Shown here: positions 13,428-22,533 of the stretch, one piece after another
How the letters are laid out: every line of letters begins with the position of its first letter
Numbering within the stretch: position 1 is the stretch's first letter
Assembly: GCA_031549195.1 (NCBI GenBank)
Contig: JAVBQF010000010.1
Span: 3,619 to 67,618 of the forward strand
Length of the DNA stretch: 64,000 bases
Direction of reading: 5' to 3'
DNA from: JAVBQF01 sp031549195
GTDB lineage: Bacteria; Bacillota_I; Bacilli_A; RF39; UBA660
Made by a program: the position numbers and the translations under genes
The notes under the pieces: model-generated
Told to the model about the DNA's origin: nothing
What the model saw: the letters and a program-made list of their open reading frames with translations, nothing else
Databases searched by the model: none

Positions 13428-15731
13428 ATGGGAGAGGATTTTTTAACAACATTAAAGGTTATAAAAAGAAATGGTAAAAAAGTAGACTTTAATGGTACTA
13501 AAATAGCAGTTGCTATTAAGAAAGGTTTTGACAGTGTCATTAGCCGCGAGGAAGATGAAGAAGTTAAACCTTATACAGAAAAAGATATTCAAAAAGTATA
13601 CCATGAGGTTATTACTAGAATAGAAAAAGATTATGCAACTGAAGACAAAATTAAAATAGAAGAAGTTCAAGACTTAATTGAGAACGCATTACAAAAATTA
13701 GGTTATGAAGATGTCTATAGATCATTCTCAGAGTATCGTGAAAGAAGAAGAGAATCGCGTGAAATGTTCTCAGATGACAAGAAATTACATAAATTCCTAA
13801 AAACACTTGAAGGACTGAGTTTGAAATCATCTGTTGAAGACGATACAAAAAGGGATAATGCAAATGTTGATGGTGATACAGCAATGGGTACTATGCTTCA
13901 ATATGGAAGTACAGTATCAAAGGAATTTGCAAAAGCATATTTAATGAAAAAGAAATATTCAGACGCTCATGATGAAGGAATGATTCATATACATGATATG
14001 GACTTTCTACCAATGGGTACTACAACTTGTATGCAAATAGATTTAGATAAACTGTTTAAAAATGGTTTTTCAACAGGGCATGGACATCTAAGGGGACCAA
14101 AAGATATTATGTCTTATTCAGCTCTTGCTGCTATTGCAATACAATCAAATCAAAATGATCAACATGGGGGACAAAGTATTCCAGCATTTGATTATTATCT
14201 AGCACCAGGAGTACTTAATACATTCAAAAAACAATTTAAACAGACAATTTCAGATATATTAGATTATTCAGGATTTGGTGACTTTATCAATATGGCAAGT
14301 ATTGCTAAAGAGATAGATAAACTTGATTGTATAGAGTTCGAATTAGACACGTTTGCAAGGTTTATAAAAGATTCAGATCAAGTAGAAAGAATATTTAAAG
14401 TTGCCAAAGATAAAGCAATGCAAAAAACAAATAGGATAACATATCAAGCAATGGAAGCATTTGTACATAATTTAAATACAATGCATTCAAGAGCAGGAGC
14501 ACAAGTACCATTTTCATCAGTAAATCTTGGAACTGATATAACTCCAGAGGGAAAAATGGTAACTGAAAATTACCTATTAGCACTTGATGCTGGATTAGGT
14601 CAAGGAGAAACTCCAATATTTCCAATAACTATATTTAAAGTAAAAGAGGGAGTTAACTATAATGAAAAGGATCCTAACTACAATCTATTTAAACTAGCTT
14701 GTAGAGTGTCTGCTAAAAGATTATTCCCTAATTTCTCATTCTTAGATGCGCCATTCAACAAGCAATTCTATAAAGAAGGAGACTTTACTACAGAAGTTGG
14801 ATATATGGGATGTAGAACTAGGGTTCTTGCAAATGTAGTAGATCCAGACAAATCAGTAACTCCAGGAAGAGGAAACTTATCTTTCACTTCACTTAACTTA
14901 CCAAGAATTGGAATCAAATATGGTATTGTTAATGGAAGAGAAAAAGCTGATATGAAAGCATTCTTTGAAGAATTAGATGAGGTAATGGAATTAGTTAAAG
15001 ATCAATTACTTGACCGCTTTGAAATTCAATGTAATAAAAGAGTGTATAATTTTCCATTCTTGTTAGGTCAAGGCGTATGGATAGATTCTGAAAAATTAAA
15101 GAATACTGATAGATTAAGAAAATCATTAAAGCATGGAACACTAAGTATTGGATTTATTGGATTAGCAGAATGTCTAAAAGCTTTAACTGGAGAACACCAT
15201 GGTGAAAGTGAAGAATCACAAAAATTAGGAATAAAAATAGTAAAACACATGAGAGAAAAATGTGATGAGTTTGCAGCAAAATATAACTTAAACTTTACTT
15301 GTCTTGCAACTCCTGCTGAGGGATTATCGGGGAGATTTACAAGTATAGATAAAGCTATATATGGTAAGATTAAAGGTGTAACAGATAAACCTTACTATAC
15401 AAATTCATTCCATGTACCAGTTTATTACAATACAACAATTACTAAAAAAATCAAAACAGAAGCACCATATCATGCATTTACAAATGCAGGACACATATCA
15501 TATATTGAACTAGACGGAGATCCAACGGAAAACTTAGAAGCTTTTGAAAAAGTTATAAGACTTATGAAGGAGTCAGGTATCGGTTATGGAGCTATTAATC
15601 ATCCAGTTGATAGAGACCCAGTATGTGGATATGTTGGGGTAATTAAAGATGTTTGCCCAAGATGTGGAAGACGCGAGGGTGAAGCAGTAAGTTTAGAAAG
15701 GATTACAAGCCTAAATTGTGGCTGTAAATAA
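13428..15731 (+). CDS. nrdD: Anaerobic (class III) ribonucleoside-triphosphate reductase, main chain
   Basis: The 767-residue protein makes deoxyribonucleotides without oxygen. An ATP-cone domain occupies about residues 5-100 (VIKRNGKKVDFNGTKI). The catalytic barrel includes IHDMDFLPMGTTTCMQID and NDQHGGQSIPAFDYYLAPG. The C-terminus carries a cysteine-rich, probably zinc-binding part: DPVCGYVG (Gly734), CPRCGRREGE (Cys743, Cys746) and NCGCK at the very end (Cys764, Cys766). The usual tail with RxxGYL, RxFNxxK and RVKH is missing and is found in the next small gene, in the same frame, after a TAA and seven codons. Gly734 could be mistaken for the radical site, but its setting fits the zinc segment better. 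Confidence 0.93.
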   Translation: MGEDFLTTLKVIKRNGKKVDFNGTKIAVAIKKGFDSVISREEDEEVKPYTEKDIQKVYHEVITRIEKDYATEDKIKIEEVQDLIENALQKLGYEDVYRSFSEYRERRRESREMFSDDKKLHKFLKTLEGLSLKSSVEDDTKRDNANVDGDTAMGTMLQYGSTVSKEFAKAYLMKKKYSDAHDEGMIHIHDMDFLPMGTTTCMQIDLDKLFKNGFSTGHGHLRGPKDIMSYSALAAIAIQSNQNDQHGGQSIPAFDYYLAPGVLNTFKKQFKQTISDILDYSGFGDFINMASIAKEIDKLDCIEFELDTFARFIKDSDQVERIFKVAKDKAMQKTNRITYQAMEAFVHNLNTMHSRAGAQVPFSSVNLGTDITPEGKMVTENYLLALDAGLGQGETPIFPITIFKVKEGVNYNEKDPNYNLFKLACRVSAKRLFPNFSFLDAPFNKQFYKEGDFTTEVGYMGCRTRVLANVVDPDKSVTPGRGNLSFTSLNLPRIGIKYGIVNGREKADMKAFFEELDEVMELVKDQLLDRFEIQCNKRVYNFPFLLGQGVWIDSEKLKNTDRLRKSLKHGTLSIGFIGLAECLKALTGEHHGESEESQKLGIKIVKHMREKCDEFAAKYNLNFTCLATPAEGLSGRFTSIDKAIYGKIKGVTDKPYYTNSFHVPVYYNTTITKKIKTEAPYHAFTNAGHISYIELDGDPTENLEAFEKVIRLMKESGIGYGAINHPVDRDPVCGYVGVIKDVCPRCGRREGEAVSLERITSLNCGCK

Positions 15732-15752
15732 AAAGGAGAGGGAAGAAGTATT

Positions 15753-15926
15753 ATGAGAAAAGAAGTAGAAATTGTAACATCACCAAAAGAAGAAAAAACA
15801 ACAGGAGATGGAGTTAAATTCGAACGCATTAGAAGAATAACTGGATATCTTGTTGGAACAGTAGATAGATTTAACAATAGCAAACAAGCAGAAGAACACG
15901 ATAGAGTAAAACATAAAGATAACTAA
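15753..15926 (+). CDS. NrdD glycyl-radical tail as a separate 57-residue protein
   Basis: The ORF encodes 57 residues. Residues 22-54 (KFERIRRITGYL, then RFNNSK and DRVKH) align by eye with the C-terminal glycyl-radical segment of NrdD (R-V-C-G-Y-L, R-P-F-N-x-G-K, R-V-K-H in E. coli). Gly31 is the candidate radical glycine. It has its own ribosome binding site (AAAGGAGAGGGAAG) and lies in frame with nrdD, 21 nt after the nrdD stop. The TAA of this ORF overlaps the ATG of nrdG (TAATG). It may assemble with NrdD as a separate chain, as small nrdD ORFs of this type may do in other anaerobes, or the split may be a recent nonsense event. Confidence 0.75.
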   Translation: MRKEVEIVTSPKEEKTTGDGVKFERIRRITGYLVGTVDRFNNSKQAEEHDRVKHKDN

Positions 15927-16468
15927 TGAAAATAAGACTTGCAAATCCACTTGAAGCTGACAGTATAGTTGATGGTCCTGGATTAAGAGCGGTTATTTGG
16001 ACACAAGGTTGTAAACATAACTGTAAGGGATGTCATAATCCGCACACGCATTCATTTAAAGGCGGATACTTAACTGATACAGAAGAGTTAAAAAAAGAAA
16101 TAAGTAGTTTAATGCTTATAGAAGGAATAACATTATCTGGTGGAGATCCTATTGAACAAGTCAGCGCATGTTTGGATATTGCTAAATACTGTAAACAAAA
16201 TGGTCTAAGTGTTTGGTGTTGGACAGGATACACATATGAAGAACTTATGGATATGTGTGAAACAAATAAAGAATTATTAGAACTCTTAGAAAATATTGAT
16301 GTCATAGTTGATGGAAGATTTGAACTTGAAAAAAGAAGTTTAGATATCAAGTTTAGAGGATCTACAAATCAAAGACTGATTGATATGAGAAAAAGCATGA
16401 AACAGGGAAAGATAGTTCTACTAAAAGAAAAAAATAAAGAAGTAAAGAAAGAGCAAATATTTATATAA
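15926..16468 (+). CDS. nrdG: Anaerobic ribonucleotide reductase-activating protein (radical SAM)
   Basis: The 180-residue enzyme uses S-adenosylmethionine and a [4Fe-4S] cluster to make the glycyl radical on NrdD. The cluster motif is CKHNCKGC (Cys29, Cys33, Cys36; CxxxCxxC). ITLSGGDPIEQ gives the SAM-binding GGD segment. The N-terminus ANPLEADSIVDGPGLRAVIWTQGC is typical for NrdG. Translation is coupled to the glycyl-radical tail gene by a one-base overlap (TAATG). The C-terminal coding region overlaps the terminator. Confidence 0.96.
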   Translation: MKIRLANPLEADSIVDGPGLRAVIWTQGCKHNCKGCHNPHTHSFKGGYLTDTEELKKEISSLMLIEGITLSGGDPIEQVSACLDIAKYCKQNGLSVWCWTGYTYEELMDMCETNKELLELLENIDVIVDGRFELEKRSLDIKFRGSTNQRLIDMRKSMKQGKIVLLKEKNKEVKKEQIFI

Positions 16469-16479
16469 ATGCTCTTTTT
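16448..16479 (+). terminator. Terminator of the nrd operon
   Basis: AAAGAGCA (16448-16455) pairs with TGCTCTTT (16470-16477) and is followed by more T residues. The left arm lies inside the end of nrdG. Confidence 0.75.
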
Positions 16480-16536
16480 AAATACTTTAATAAAGCGTTA
16501 TTTTATGATAAAATAATATTATATCGAGGAGGGACT

Positions 16537-17142
16537 ATGGAAAATAATATTCAAATAGTAATGTTTTTTAGTAAGAATGTATCATATAATCCTACTAAAA
16601 TAGCAGCAAAAATAAATGAATTAATACCTTTATTAGGTCAACCACTAATATTACCACCAGCAAAGGAAGATAATGGACAACCATTAATTATATTTAATCA
16701 AAATAATACGTTTCAATTAACTACAAATCTTGGCAGTGTATCATTTATATTTTTAAGCGAACATTTAAAAGAATATAAAAAGATAGTATTACAAGTATTA
16801 GATATCTTTGATAAAGAAGATATAGGCTTTTCTAGGATTGGTTATGTAGCGTCAAATGCTCTTTCTAAAAAGGATATAGCAAAATTTAAGAAAAGAATAT
16901 TTAAGGATGAGGAACTTCTTGAAGCAGAAGATTTTCAACTTGCTTGGTATAAAAGTATAATTTTAGATGGAACAAAAGTTAATTGCTGGGAGCGATATTT
17001 TACAGATCATGATCAAAGTGACAAATTAGTATCCATATTTGATATTAATACCCCACTTAATGAAGAATATAATGTTTCAGAAGACTTTGTGGATAGATAT
17101 ATAAGCAATTGTAATAAATTTATAGAAGATAAATTAAAGTAG
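16537..17142 (+). CDS. Hypothetical cytosolic protein, 201 residues
   Basis: I do not recognise the family. The protein has no signal peptide or membrane helix. It shows alternating strands and helices: IQIVMFFSKN at the start, a Pro-rich PLILPPAKEDNGQP stretch at 34-50, SVSFIFLSEH, and a C-terminal region with NCWERYFTDHDQSDKLVSIFDINTP. CGAGGAGG precedes the ATG by 8 nt. It stands alone between two terminators, so it is a monocistronic gene. Confidence 0.6.
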   Translation: MENNIQIVMFFSKNVSYNPTKIAAKINELIPLLGQPLILPPAKEDNGQPLIIFNQNNTFQLTTNLGSVSFIFLSEHLKEYKKIVLQVLDIFDKEDIGFSRIGYVASNALSKKDIAKFKKRIFKDEELLEAEDFQLAWYKSIILDGTKVNCWERYFTDHDQSDKLVSIFDINTPLNEEYNVSEDFVDRYISNCNKFIEDKLK

Positions 17143-17143
17143 C

Positions 17144-17166
17144 AAAGAGAAATAATTCTCTTTTTT
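17144..17166 (+). terminator. Terminator after the 201-residue gene
   Basis: AAAGAGAA (17144-17151) and TTCTCTTT (17156-17163) form a perfect stem with an ATAA loop, followed by T residues. Confidence 0.8.
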
Positions 17167-17202
17167 ATTAGGCATATTTTTAATTTCACAATAAAAATAA
17201 GT

Positions 17203-17231
17203 TTTCAAAATATAAAAGTAAATGTTATAAT
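17203..17231 (+). promoter_or_regulatory. Promoter of the P-type ATPase gene
   Basis: TTTCAA (17203-17208), 17 bp, TATAAT (17226-17231), with TG upstream of the -10. Confidence 0.5.
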
Positions 17232-17255
17232 TATTACCATAGGATTGGTGAACAT

Positions 17256-19901
17256 ATGAATTTGCATAGTATGGATATAAAAGAAGTATATGAAAAATTA
17301 AATACAAGTGACAAAGGACTTAGTGGTAGTGAAGTAAATAAAAGACTAGAAGAATATGGTAAAAATGAACTGCCTAAAGAGAAAAAAGCAGGTATAGCAA
17401 AAGTGTTTTTTAGTCAATTTAAGAGTTCTATTGTTTATATAATGATACTGGCAGCAATATTTTCTTTCTTACTAAAAGAATATGTTGACACTATAGCAAT
17501 TATAATAATTATATTAGTAGATGCGATACTTGGAACTCTTCAAGAATGGAAAGCGGGAAAAGAAGCTGAAAGTCTACAAAATCTAATAAAGGTACAAACT
17601 AAAGTACTTAGAGACAATAAAGAAATGATGATTGATTCGGAGGATCTAGTAATTGGTGACGTTGTATTATTAGAGTCAGGGAATAAAGTATCAGCAGATT
17701 TGCGCATAATAGAATCATCCAACTTAACTATAGATGAATCAGTATTAACAGGAGAATCTATTGCTGCAACTAAAAGTAATACTACATTAAAAGAGAATAT
17801 CAGTATAGTTGAAAGAAAAAATATTGCTTATGCAGGTACTAGTGTAACAACAGGAAGAGCAGTTGGTATTGTCATAGCAGTAGGAGTCGATACCGAGGTG
17901 GGAAAGATTTCTAGTAAGGTTCTTGAAACAAAAAGTGAAGAAACACCCCTTGTTATTAGAATGGAAAAGTTAACAAAGCAAATTAGCATATTAATATTAG
18001 TAATAGCAGCAGTATTAATTGTTATATTACTATTAAAAGGAGAACAGTTAGGGGAAATACTTTTATCTGTTACAGCTTTATCAGTATCCGCAATGCCAGA
18101 AGGACTCCCTCTAGCATTAACACTAGCACTCACAATTGGTTCAAATAGAATGGGTAAGAAAAATGTTGTTGTAAAAAAGCTTAATTCTGTTGAAAGTTTA
18201 GGAAGTTGTACAGTTATTGCAAGTGATAAGACAGGAACACTTACAGTTAATGAACAGACAGCCCAAAGAATAGTATTAGCAGATGGTTCTACTTATGAAG
18301 TAACAGGAACAGGTTATAATGGTGAAGGTGAAGTAATAGCAATTGATGATGCTGATATAAATAAAGCAAAAGAGATAAGCAAACTAGGTATGTTAAATAA
18401 TGAAGCAACATTAAAAAAAGAAGATAACAAATGGAGAAGTTTTGGAGATTCCATTGATATAGCATTCTTAGCTTTAGGAGAAAAATTAAAAGTAAAAACA
18501 AATACTAGTATCCTAGGGGAAATCCCATATGAGTCTGAGAAAAAGTATTCAGCAGTATTTTATAAGGAAGATGGAAAAAATTATTGTACAGCAAAAGGAT
18601 CGGTAGAGAAGATATTAGAATTCTGTGACTCTATGATAGTAGATGGTAAAAGAGTACCAATTGATAAGAATCAAATAAAAGGACAAAATGAAGCTTTAGC
18701 AGGAGATGGATATAGAATTATTGCTTTAGCAAAAAAAGAGTGTGTGGAAAAAGAAAATTCTTATGTGGAAGGAGATATTCCTCAATTAGATTTTATAGGT
18801 TTAGTCGCATTTATTGATCCAATAAGAAAAGAGGCAAAGGATTCTGTTGGCAAATGTAAAAAAGCGGGTATAAAGGTTGTAATGATAACAGGAGACCATC
18901 CATTAACTGCCTTTGCTATTTCTAAAGAATTAGGTATTGCTAGTAATTATGATGAAGTAACGACAGGTACAGAAATAGAGGAATACTTAGCAAAAGGAAA
19001 TAAAGCCTTCGATAACTTTGTAAAAGAAAAAAGAGTATTCTCAAGAGTTACTCCAATACAAAAACTAGAAATAGTTAATTCTTTTAAAAGACAAGGTGAG
19101 TTTATTGCAGTAACAGGAGACGGTGTTAATGATGCTCCTGCAATAAAAGCAGCAAATATCGGGGTTGCAATGGGAAGTGGAACAGATGTTGCTAAAGAAA
19201 CTGGAACAATGATTATAATAGATGATAACTTTATGTCAATAGTAGCGGGGATTGAAGAAGGAAGAAATGCTTATAGTAATATAAGAAAAGTAGTATATAT
19301 GCTTTTATCAACAGGTATCTCAGAAGTTTTATTTTTCACTTTATCAATAGTATTCAACTTACCAATGCCATTAATGGCTATTCAGCTTTTATGGTTAAAT
19401 ATAGTGACAGACGGGTTTCAAGATATAGCTTTATCTTTTGAAAAAGAAGATGGGAAAATAATGAAAGAGAAACCAAGGGATCCTAAAGAATCAGTTTTTG
19501 ATAGACTAATGACACAAGAAACTTTATTAGCAGGATTCAGTATAGGATTAATTGTATTCTCTGTTTGGATATATCTACTAAAGGTACTAAATATGGATGC
19601 AGCTAATGCTAGAGGATATGTAATGTTACTTATGGTATTTATGCAAAATATTCAAGTTATTAACTGTCGCAGCGAAAAAAAATCAGCATTTAAAATACCT
19701 CTTTCAAATAACTGGTTTGTAGTAGCTAGTATAACTGCAGCAATTATACTTCAAATTATAGTTATGGAAGTACCAATATTTAATACATTCTTACAAGTTG
19801 ATGGAATGCCTATATTAGATATAATATTAATTTTCTTAGTCTCACTTCCAGTACTATTTATAATGGAAATATTTAAAAAAATAAAATTTAAAGAAGATTA
19901 A
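17256..19901 (+). CDS. Cation-transporting P-type ATPase (P2, Ca2+-ATPase-like)
   Basis: The 881-residue membrane protein has the complete P2-type plan: an N-terminal cation-ATPase domain, TGES (165-168) in the actuator domain, the ion-binding PEGLP in M4 (281-285), the phosphorylated Asp324 in SDKTGTLT, an ATP-binding domain, MITGDHP, GDGVNDAPAIKAANIGVAMG, and C-terminal membrane helices. PEGLP is usual in calcium pumps, but sodium or other cations cannot be excluded. GGTGA precedes the ATG. The gene is monocistronic, between a promoter and a strong terminator, with no regulator or partner nearby. Confidence 0.92.
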   Translation: MNLHSMDIKEVYEKLNTSDKGLSGSEVNKRLEEYGKNELPKEKKAGIAKVFFSQFKSSIVYIMILAAIFSFLLKEYVDTIAIIIIILVDAILGTLQEWKAGKEAESLQNLIKVQTKVLRDNKEMMIDSEDLVIGDVVLLESGNKVSADLRIIESSNLTIDESVLTGESIAATKSNTTLKENISIVERKNIAYAGTSVTTGRAVGIVIAVGVDTEVGKISSKVLETKSEETPLVIRMEKLTKQISILILVIAAVLIVILLLKGEQLGEILLSVTALSVSAMPEGLPLALTLALTIGSNRMGKKNVVVKKLNSVESLGSCTVIASDKTGTLTVNEQTAQRIVLADGSTYEVTGTGYNGEGEVIAIDDADINKAKEISKLGMLNNEATLKKEDNKWRSFGDSIDIAFLALGEKLKVKTNTSILGEIPYESEKKYSAVFYKEDGKNYCTAKGSVEKILEFCDSMIVDGKRVPIDKNQIKGQNEALAGDGYRIIALAKKECVEKENSYVEGDIPQLDFIGLVAFIDPIRKEAKDSVGKCKKAGIKVVMITGDHPLTAFAISKELGIASNYDEVTTGTEIEEYLAKGNKAFDNFVKEKRVFSRVTPIQKLEIVNSFKRQGEFIAVTGDGVNDAPAIKAANIGVAMGSGTDVAKETGTMIIIDDNFMSIVAGIEEGRNAYSNIRKVVYMLLSTGISEVLFFTLSIVFNLPMPLMAIQLLWLNIVTDGFQDIALSFEKEDGKIMKEKPRDPKESVFDRLMTQETLLAGFSIGLIVFSVWIYLLKVLNMDAANARGYVMLLMVFMQNIQVINCRSEKKSAFKIPLSNNWFVVASITAAIILQIIVMEVPIFNTFLQVDGMPILDIILIFLVSLPVLFIMEIFKKIKFKED

Positions 19902-19934
19902 GTTCTATTTATTTTATAGTTAATATAACTAACA

Positions 19935-19970
19935 AAGCCTATATAAGAAAACTTATATAGGCTTTATTTT
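19935..19970 (+). terminator. Terminator of the P-type ATPase gene
   Basis: AAAGCCTATATAAG and CTTATATAGGCTTT form a perfect 14-bp stem around AAAA, followed by ATTTTATT. Confidence 0.85.
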
Positions 19971-20009
19971 ATTAAGATATGAAATATTTGTGATAAGCAA
20001 AACTACATT

Positions 20010-20046
20010 GCAATCTATGATTGCTTTAATGGCAATAATAATGCCA
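20010..20046. repeat. Two small inverted repeats upstream of the GLUG pseudopilin promoter
   Basis: GCAATC-TAT-GATTGC (20010-20024) and TGGCA-7 nt-TGCCA (20030-20046) lie about 65-100 bp before the promoter. They could be regulator binding sites. No T-run follows, so they are not terminators. Confidence 0.35.
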
Positions 20047-20111
20047 AATAAATCAATTAATTAATGTAAAAAAATAGCAGAAAATAGTAAGTAGAGATAG
20101 CTTTATTTGGT

Positions 20112-20140
20112 TTGACTAAAATACCTTTTTATAGTATTAT
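20112..20140 (+). promoter_or_regulatory. Promoter of the GLUG pseudopilin gene
   Basis: TTGACT (20112-20117), 17 bp, TATTAT (20135-20140). It fixes the downstream start at 20163 and excludes the longer open frame that begins at 20112. Confidence 0.75.
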
Positions 20141-20162
20141 TTACAATAAGGAAGGCCACTAT

Positions 20163-22364
20163 ATGGAAAAAAAAAATAATAAAAAAAATGGCAAAAAAAA
20201 CAGGCAAAATGCTTTTACTTTAATAGAGATATTAGCGGTAGTTATTATACTAGGAATATTAATGATAATAGCAATACCAACAATAGTAGAATATATATCA
20301 TCATCAAGAAAAAAAGCCTATATAATGTCAGCAAATAATTATGTATCAGGTGTTAGAAACAAGGTAAATAGTCTGGCGTATAAATTTACAGATCCAGCTG
20401 TAATATATTATGTTCCAATTAATTGTGTAACATTAGAAAAAGATGGGAAAAGTCCATTTGGAGAATGGAGAGAAGCCTATGTTGTAGTAACTTTTCATGA
20501 TAATAGTTATAATTACTATTGGACAAGTCTAGACAGTGCTGGTTATGGAATTGAATTAACAAAAGAAGAAGAGTTAGATGCAGATAAAGTAAAGACAGGA
20601 ATGATAAAAATAGACAAGACTATATCAGTAGAAGAAAAATTTATGTTAGGAATGATAGAAGAAAAATCAGGGGAATGCACTAATACTCCAGTAATAGCAG
20701 AAATGGAACTGGAGGCAGGAAAAATAGGAATATATAATGAGAATGATTTGAACGATATAAAAAACAATTTAAGTGGGGATTATGTATTAATGAACGATAT
20801 AACATTAACTGCTCCATTTGAACCTGTAGGAAATAGTTCTATGCCATTTAATGGAACATTTGAAGGAAGAAATCGAACAATAAGTAATTTAGTAATCAAT
20901 AAAGGTAATACAAGTAATGTAGGGCTGTTTGGTAATATAAGCAGTGCAACCATTAAAAATTTGACATTGAAAAATGTGGAGATTAAGGGAAAAAATAATG
21001 TTGGAGGGTTAATAGGACTAGCATACAACACCAATGTTACCAATGTTAGTATAAATGGAAATATAGAAGGGACAGAATCTAATGTAGGAGGGATAATTGG
21101 ACAATTTATTCCAAAAGATAAAAAAAATATAATTTCTAATAATAATATTGATGTTGTAATAAAATCAATGTTAAGTACTAGTGGTGGATTGATTGGCTGG
21201 ATTAATTTAAACGCAATTTTACAAAATGCAGAGGTGACCATCACTAACAATACCATTCATGGAACAATTAATACAGGTGGTGGTCAAGTAGGGGGGCTAA
21301 TAGCCGCTATAACAGGTGGCGCTTCAGATAAAATATATATAGAAAATAATAAATCAAATGCTAACGTTACTTCAAACACTAATGTTGCAGGTGGATTAAT
21401 AGGGATTGCTATAGCTGGAGCAATCAGAAATAATGTGGCGACAGGTAATACAAATGTAACTGCTGGAGGAAATGTCGGTGGATTAGTAGGGACTATACAA
21501 ATAAACAATGAAAATCAAGCTATATTAATAGAGAAGAATAAGGCGATGGGTAATGTAACAGGTGGGTCCAATAGTGGAGGTTTAATTGGATCAATAGAAA
21601 ATGAAACCACATTAAATCCAAGAAATAGTAATGTCATAGTTCAAAATAACACAGCTGCTGGAAATACAAGCTCTAATACTGGTAGTAGTATTGGTGGCCT
21701 AATTGGATTATTGAGAATGGGTACAATTAAAAAAAATTATGCTGTTGGGAATGTAACTTCAATCAAAAATGGTTATGTTGGTGGTTTAATTGGACAAGTT
21801 GTCCCAAGAAATGCAAGTCAGGTTATAGTAATTGAGGAAAATTATTCGTTGGGAAATTCTTATGGAAACCTTAATGGTATTGGAGGATTAATTAGTGCAA
21901 TATATACGCTGGTGGATAATTCTAACACAATTCAAATAAGAAATAATTATACTAAAGGAAATATTAAAACAGATAGTGCAACTACATTTCAAGTTGGTGG
22001 CTTAGTGGCTTTAATTGGTCACAGCTCATATGTTTGTACATTGAAAGTCAATTTTGAAAACAACTACGCAGTTTCTTCGTTTTTGGAGTCTGCTGGTAAT
22101 CCATCTGGGTTTGTTGGTTCTATTTCAAATCGTGGTACAGGTTCTGGCAAGACGGAAACAACATATAGTGGAAATTATTTTAATGTAGAAACAAGTGGCA
22201 GGACAAATGCTCAGGCAGTGCAAGGTGCAGCACAAATAGGAGTAACAGGAACAACAACATTAAATTTGAAAGCAGTCACCACATTTAGTGACTGGAGTAC
22301 TTCAATATGGCAGCTTAATGATGGAAGTTATCCTAAGCTTAAAAATGTAGGTGGAAATCAATAA
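20163..22364 (+). CDS. Prepilin-like surface protein with GLUG repeats
   Basis: The 733-residue protein starts with a basic leader (about 17 residues, Lys/Asn-rich), then a type IV prepilin-like motif NAFTLIEILAVVIILGILM with Ala, not Gly, before the Phe. A globular segment (about residues 45-180) with KSPFGEWREAYVVVTF and a tyrosine-rich strand is shared with the protein at 57711. The rest consists of GLUG-type repeats, each with a VGGLIG or similar turn (for example VGLFGNI, VGGLIGLA, VGGLIAAI), rich in Asn and Thr. AAGGAAGG precedes the ATG. It is probably anchored in the membrane or a pseudopilus and displays a beta-helical adhesin stalk. No pilus assembly gene is in the window. Confidence 0.85.
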   Translation: MEKKNNKKNGKKNRQNAFTLIEILAVVIILGILMIIAIPTIVEYISSSRKKAYIMSANNYVSGVRNKVNSLAYKFTDPAVIYYVPINCVTLEKDGKSPFGEWREAYVVVTFHDNSYNYYWTSLDSAGYGIELTKEEELDADKVKTGMIKIDKTISVEEKFMLGMIEEKSGECTNTPVIAEMELEAGKIGIYNENDLNDIKNNLSGDYVLMNDITLTAPFEPVGNSSMPFNGTFEGRNRTISNLVINKGNTSNVGLFGNISSATIKNLTLKNVEIKGKNNVGGLIGLAYNTNVTNVSINGNIEGTESNVGGIIGQFIPKDKKNIISNNNIDVVIKSMLSTSGGLIGWINLNAILQNAEVTITNNTIHGTINTGGGQVGGLIAAITGGASDKIYIENNKSNANVTSNTNVAGGLIGIAIAGAIRNNVATGNTNVTAGGNVGGLVGTIQINNENQAILIEKNKAMGNVTGGSNSGGLIGSIENETTLNPRNSNVIVQNNTAAGNTSSNTGSSIGGLIGLLRMGTIKKNYAVGNVTSIKNGYVGGLIGQVVPRNASQVIVIEENYSLGNSYGNLNGIGGLISAIYTLVDNSNTIQIRNNYTKGNIKTDSATTFQVGGLVALIGHSSYVCTLKVNFENNYAVSSFLESAGNPSGFVGSISNRGTGSGKTETTYSGNYFNVETSGRTNAQAVQGAAQIGVTGTTTLNLKAVTTFSDWSTSIWQLNDGSYPKLKNVGGNQ

Positions 22365-22390
22365 TTAAATAAGAAGGGATAATTAATATA

Positions 22391-22436
22391 AATAACAATT
22401 ATTTCTTTTTCACAAGTATCAAATTGTTATTATTTT
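22391..22436 (+). terminator. Terminator of the GLUG pseudopilin gene
   Basis: AATAACAATT (22391-22400) pairs with AATTGTTATT (22422-22431) around a 21-nt loop, followed by ATTTTTAG. Confidence 0.6.
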
Positions 22437-22496
22437 TAGTTGTACCATTTAATTATCATTAGTAATTTTGACATTTGCAACATAGAAGAAACTTAC

Positions 22497-22527
22497 TTGA
22501 GGAAATGTAGTCATCACCTATTATAAT
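22497..22527 (+). promoter_or_regulatory. Promoter of the UvrD-like helicase gene, very close to its ATG
   Basis: TTGAGG (22497-22502) and TATAAT (22522-22527) are 19 bp apart. The ATG of the helicase begins 7 nt after the -10 box, at the expected transcription start. Confidence 0.5.
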
Positions 22528-22533
22528 TATTAT

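Noticed and set aside
16033..16350. Antisense frame inside nrdG
   Set aside because: Shadow of the nrdG coding frame; nrdG has clear motifs. The same applies to the antisense frames in the P-type ATPase, GLUG, dxs, feoB and activase genes.
20207..20290. Com-type competence pilus operon
   Set aside because: The three prepilin-like genes are not in a cluster with comGA-, comGB- or pilD-like genes; only the N-terminal motif is shared.
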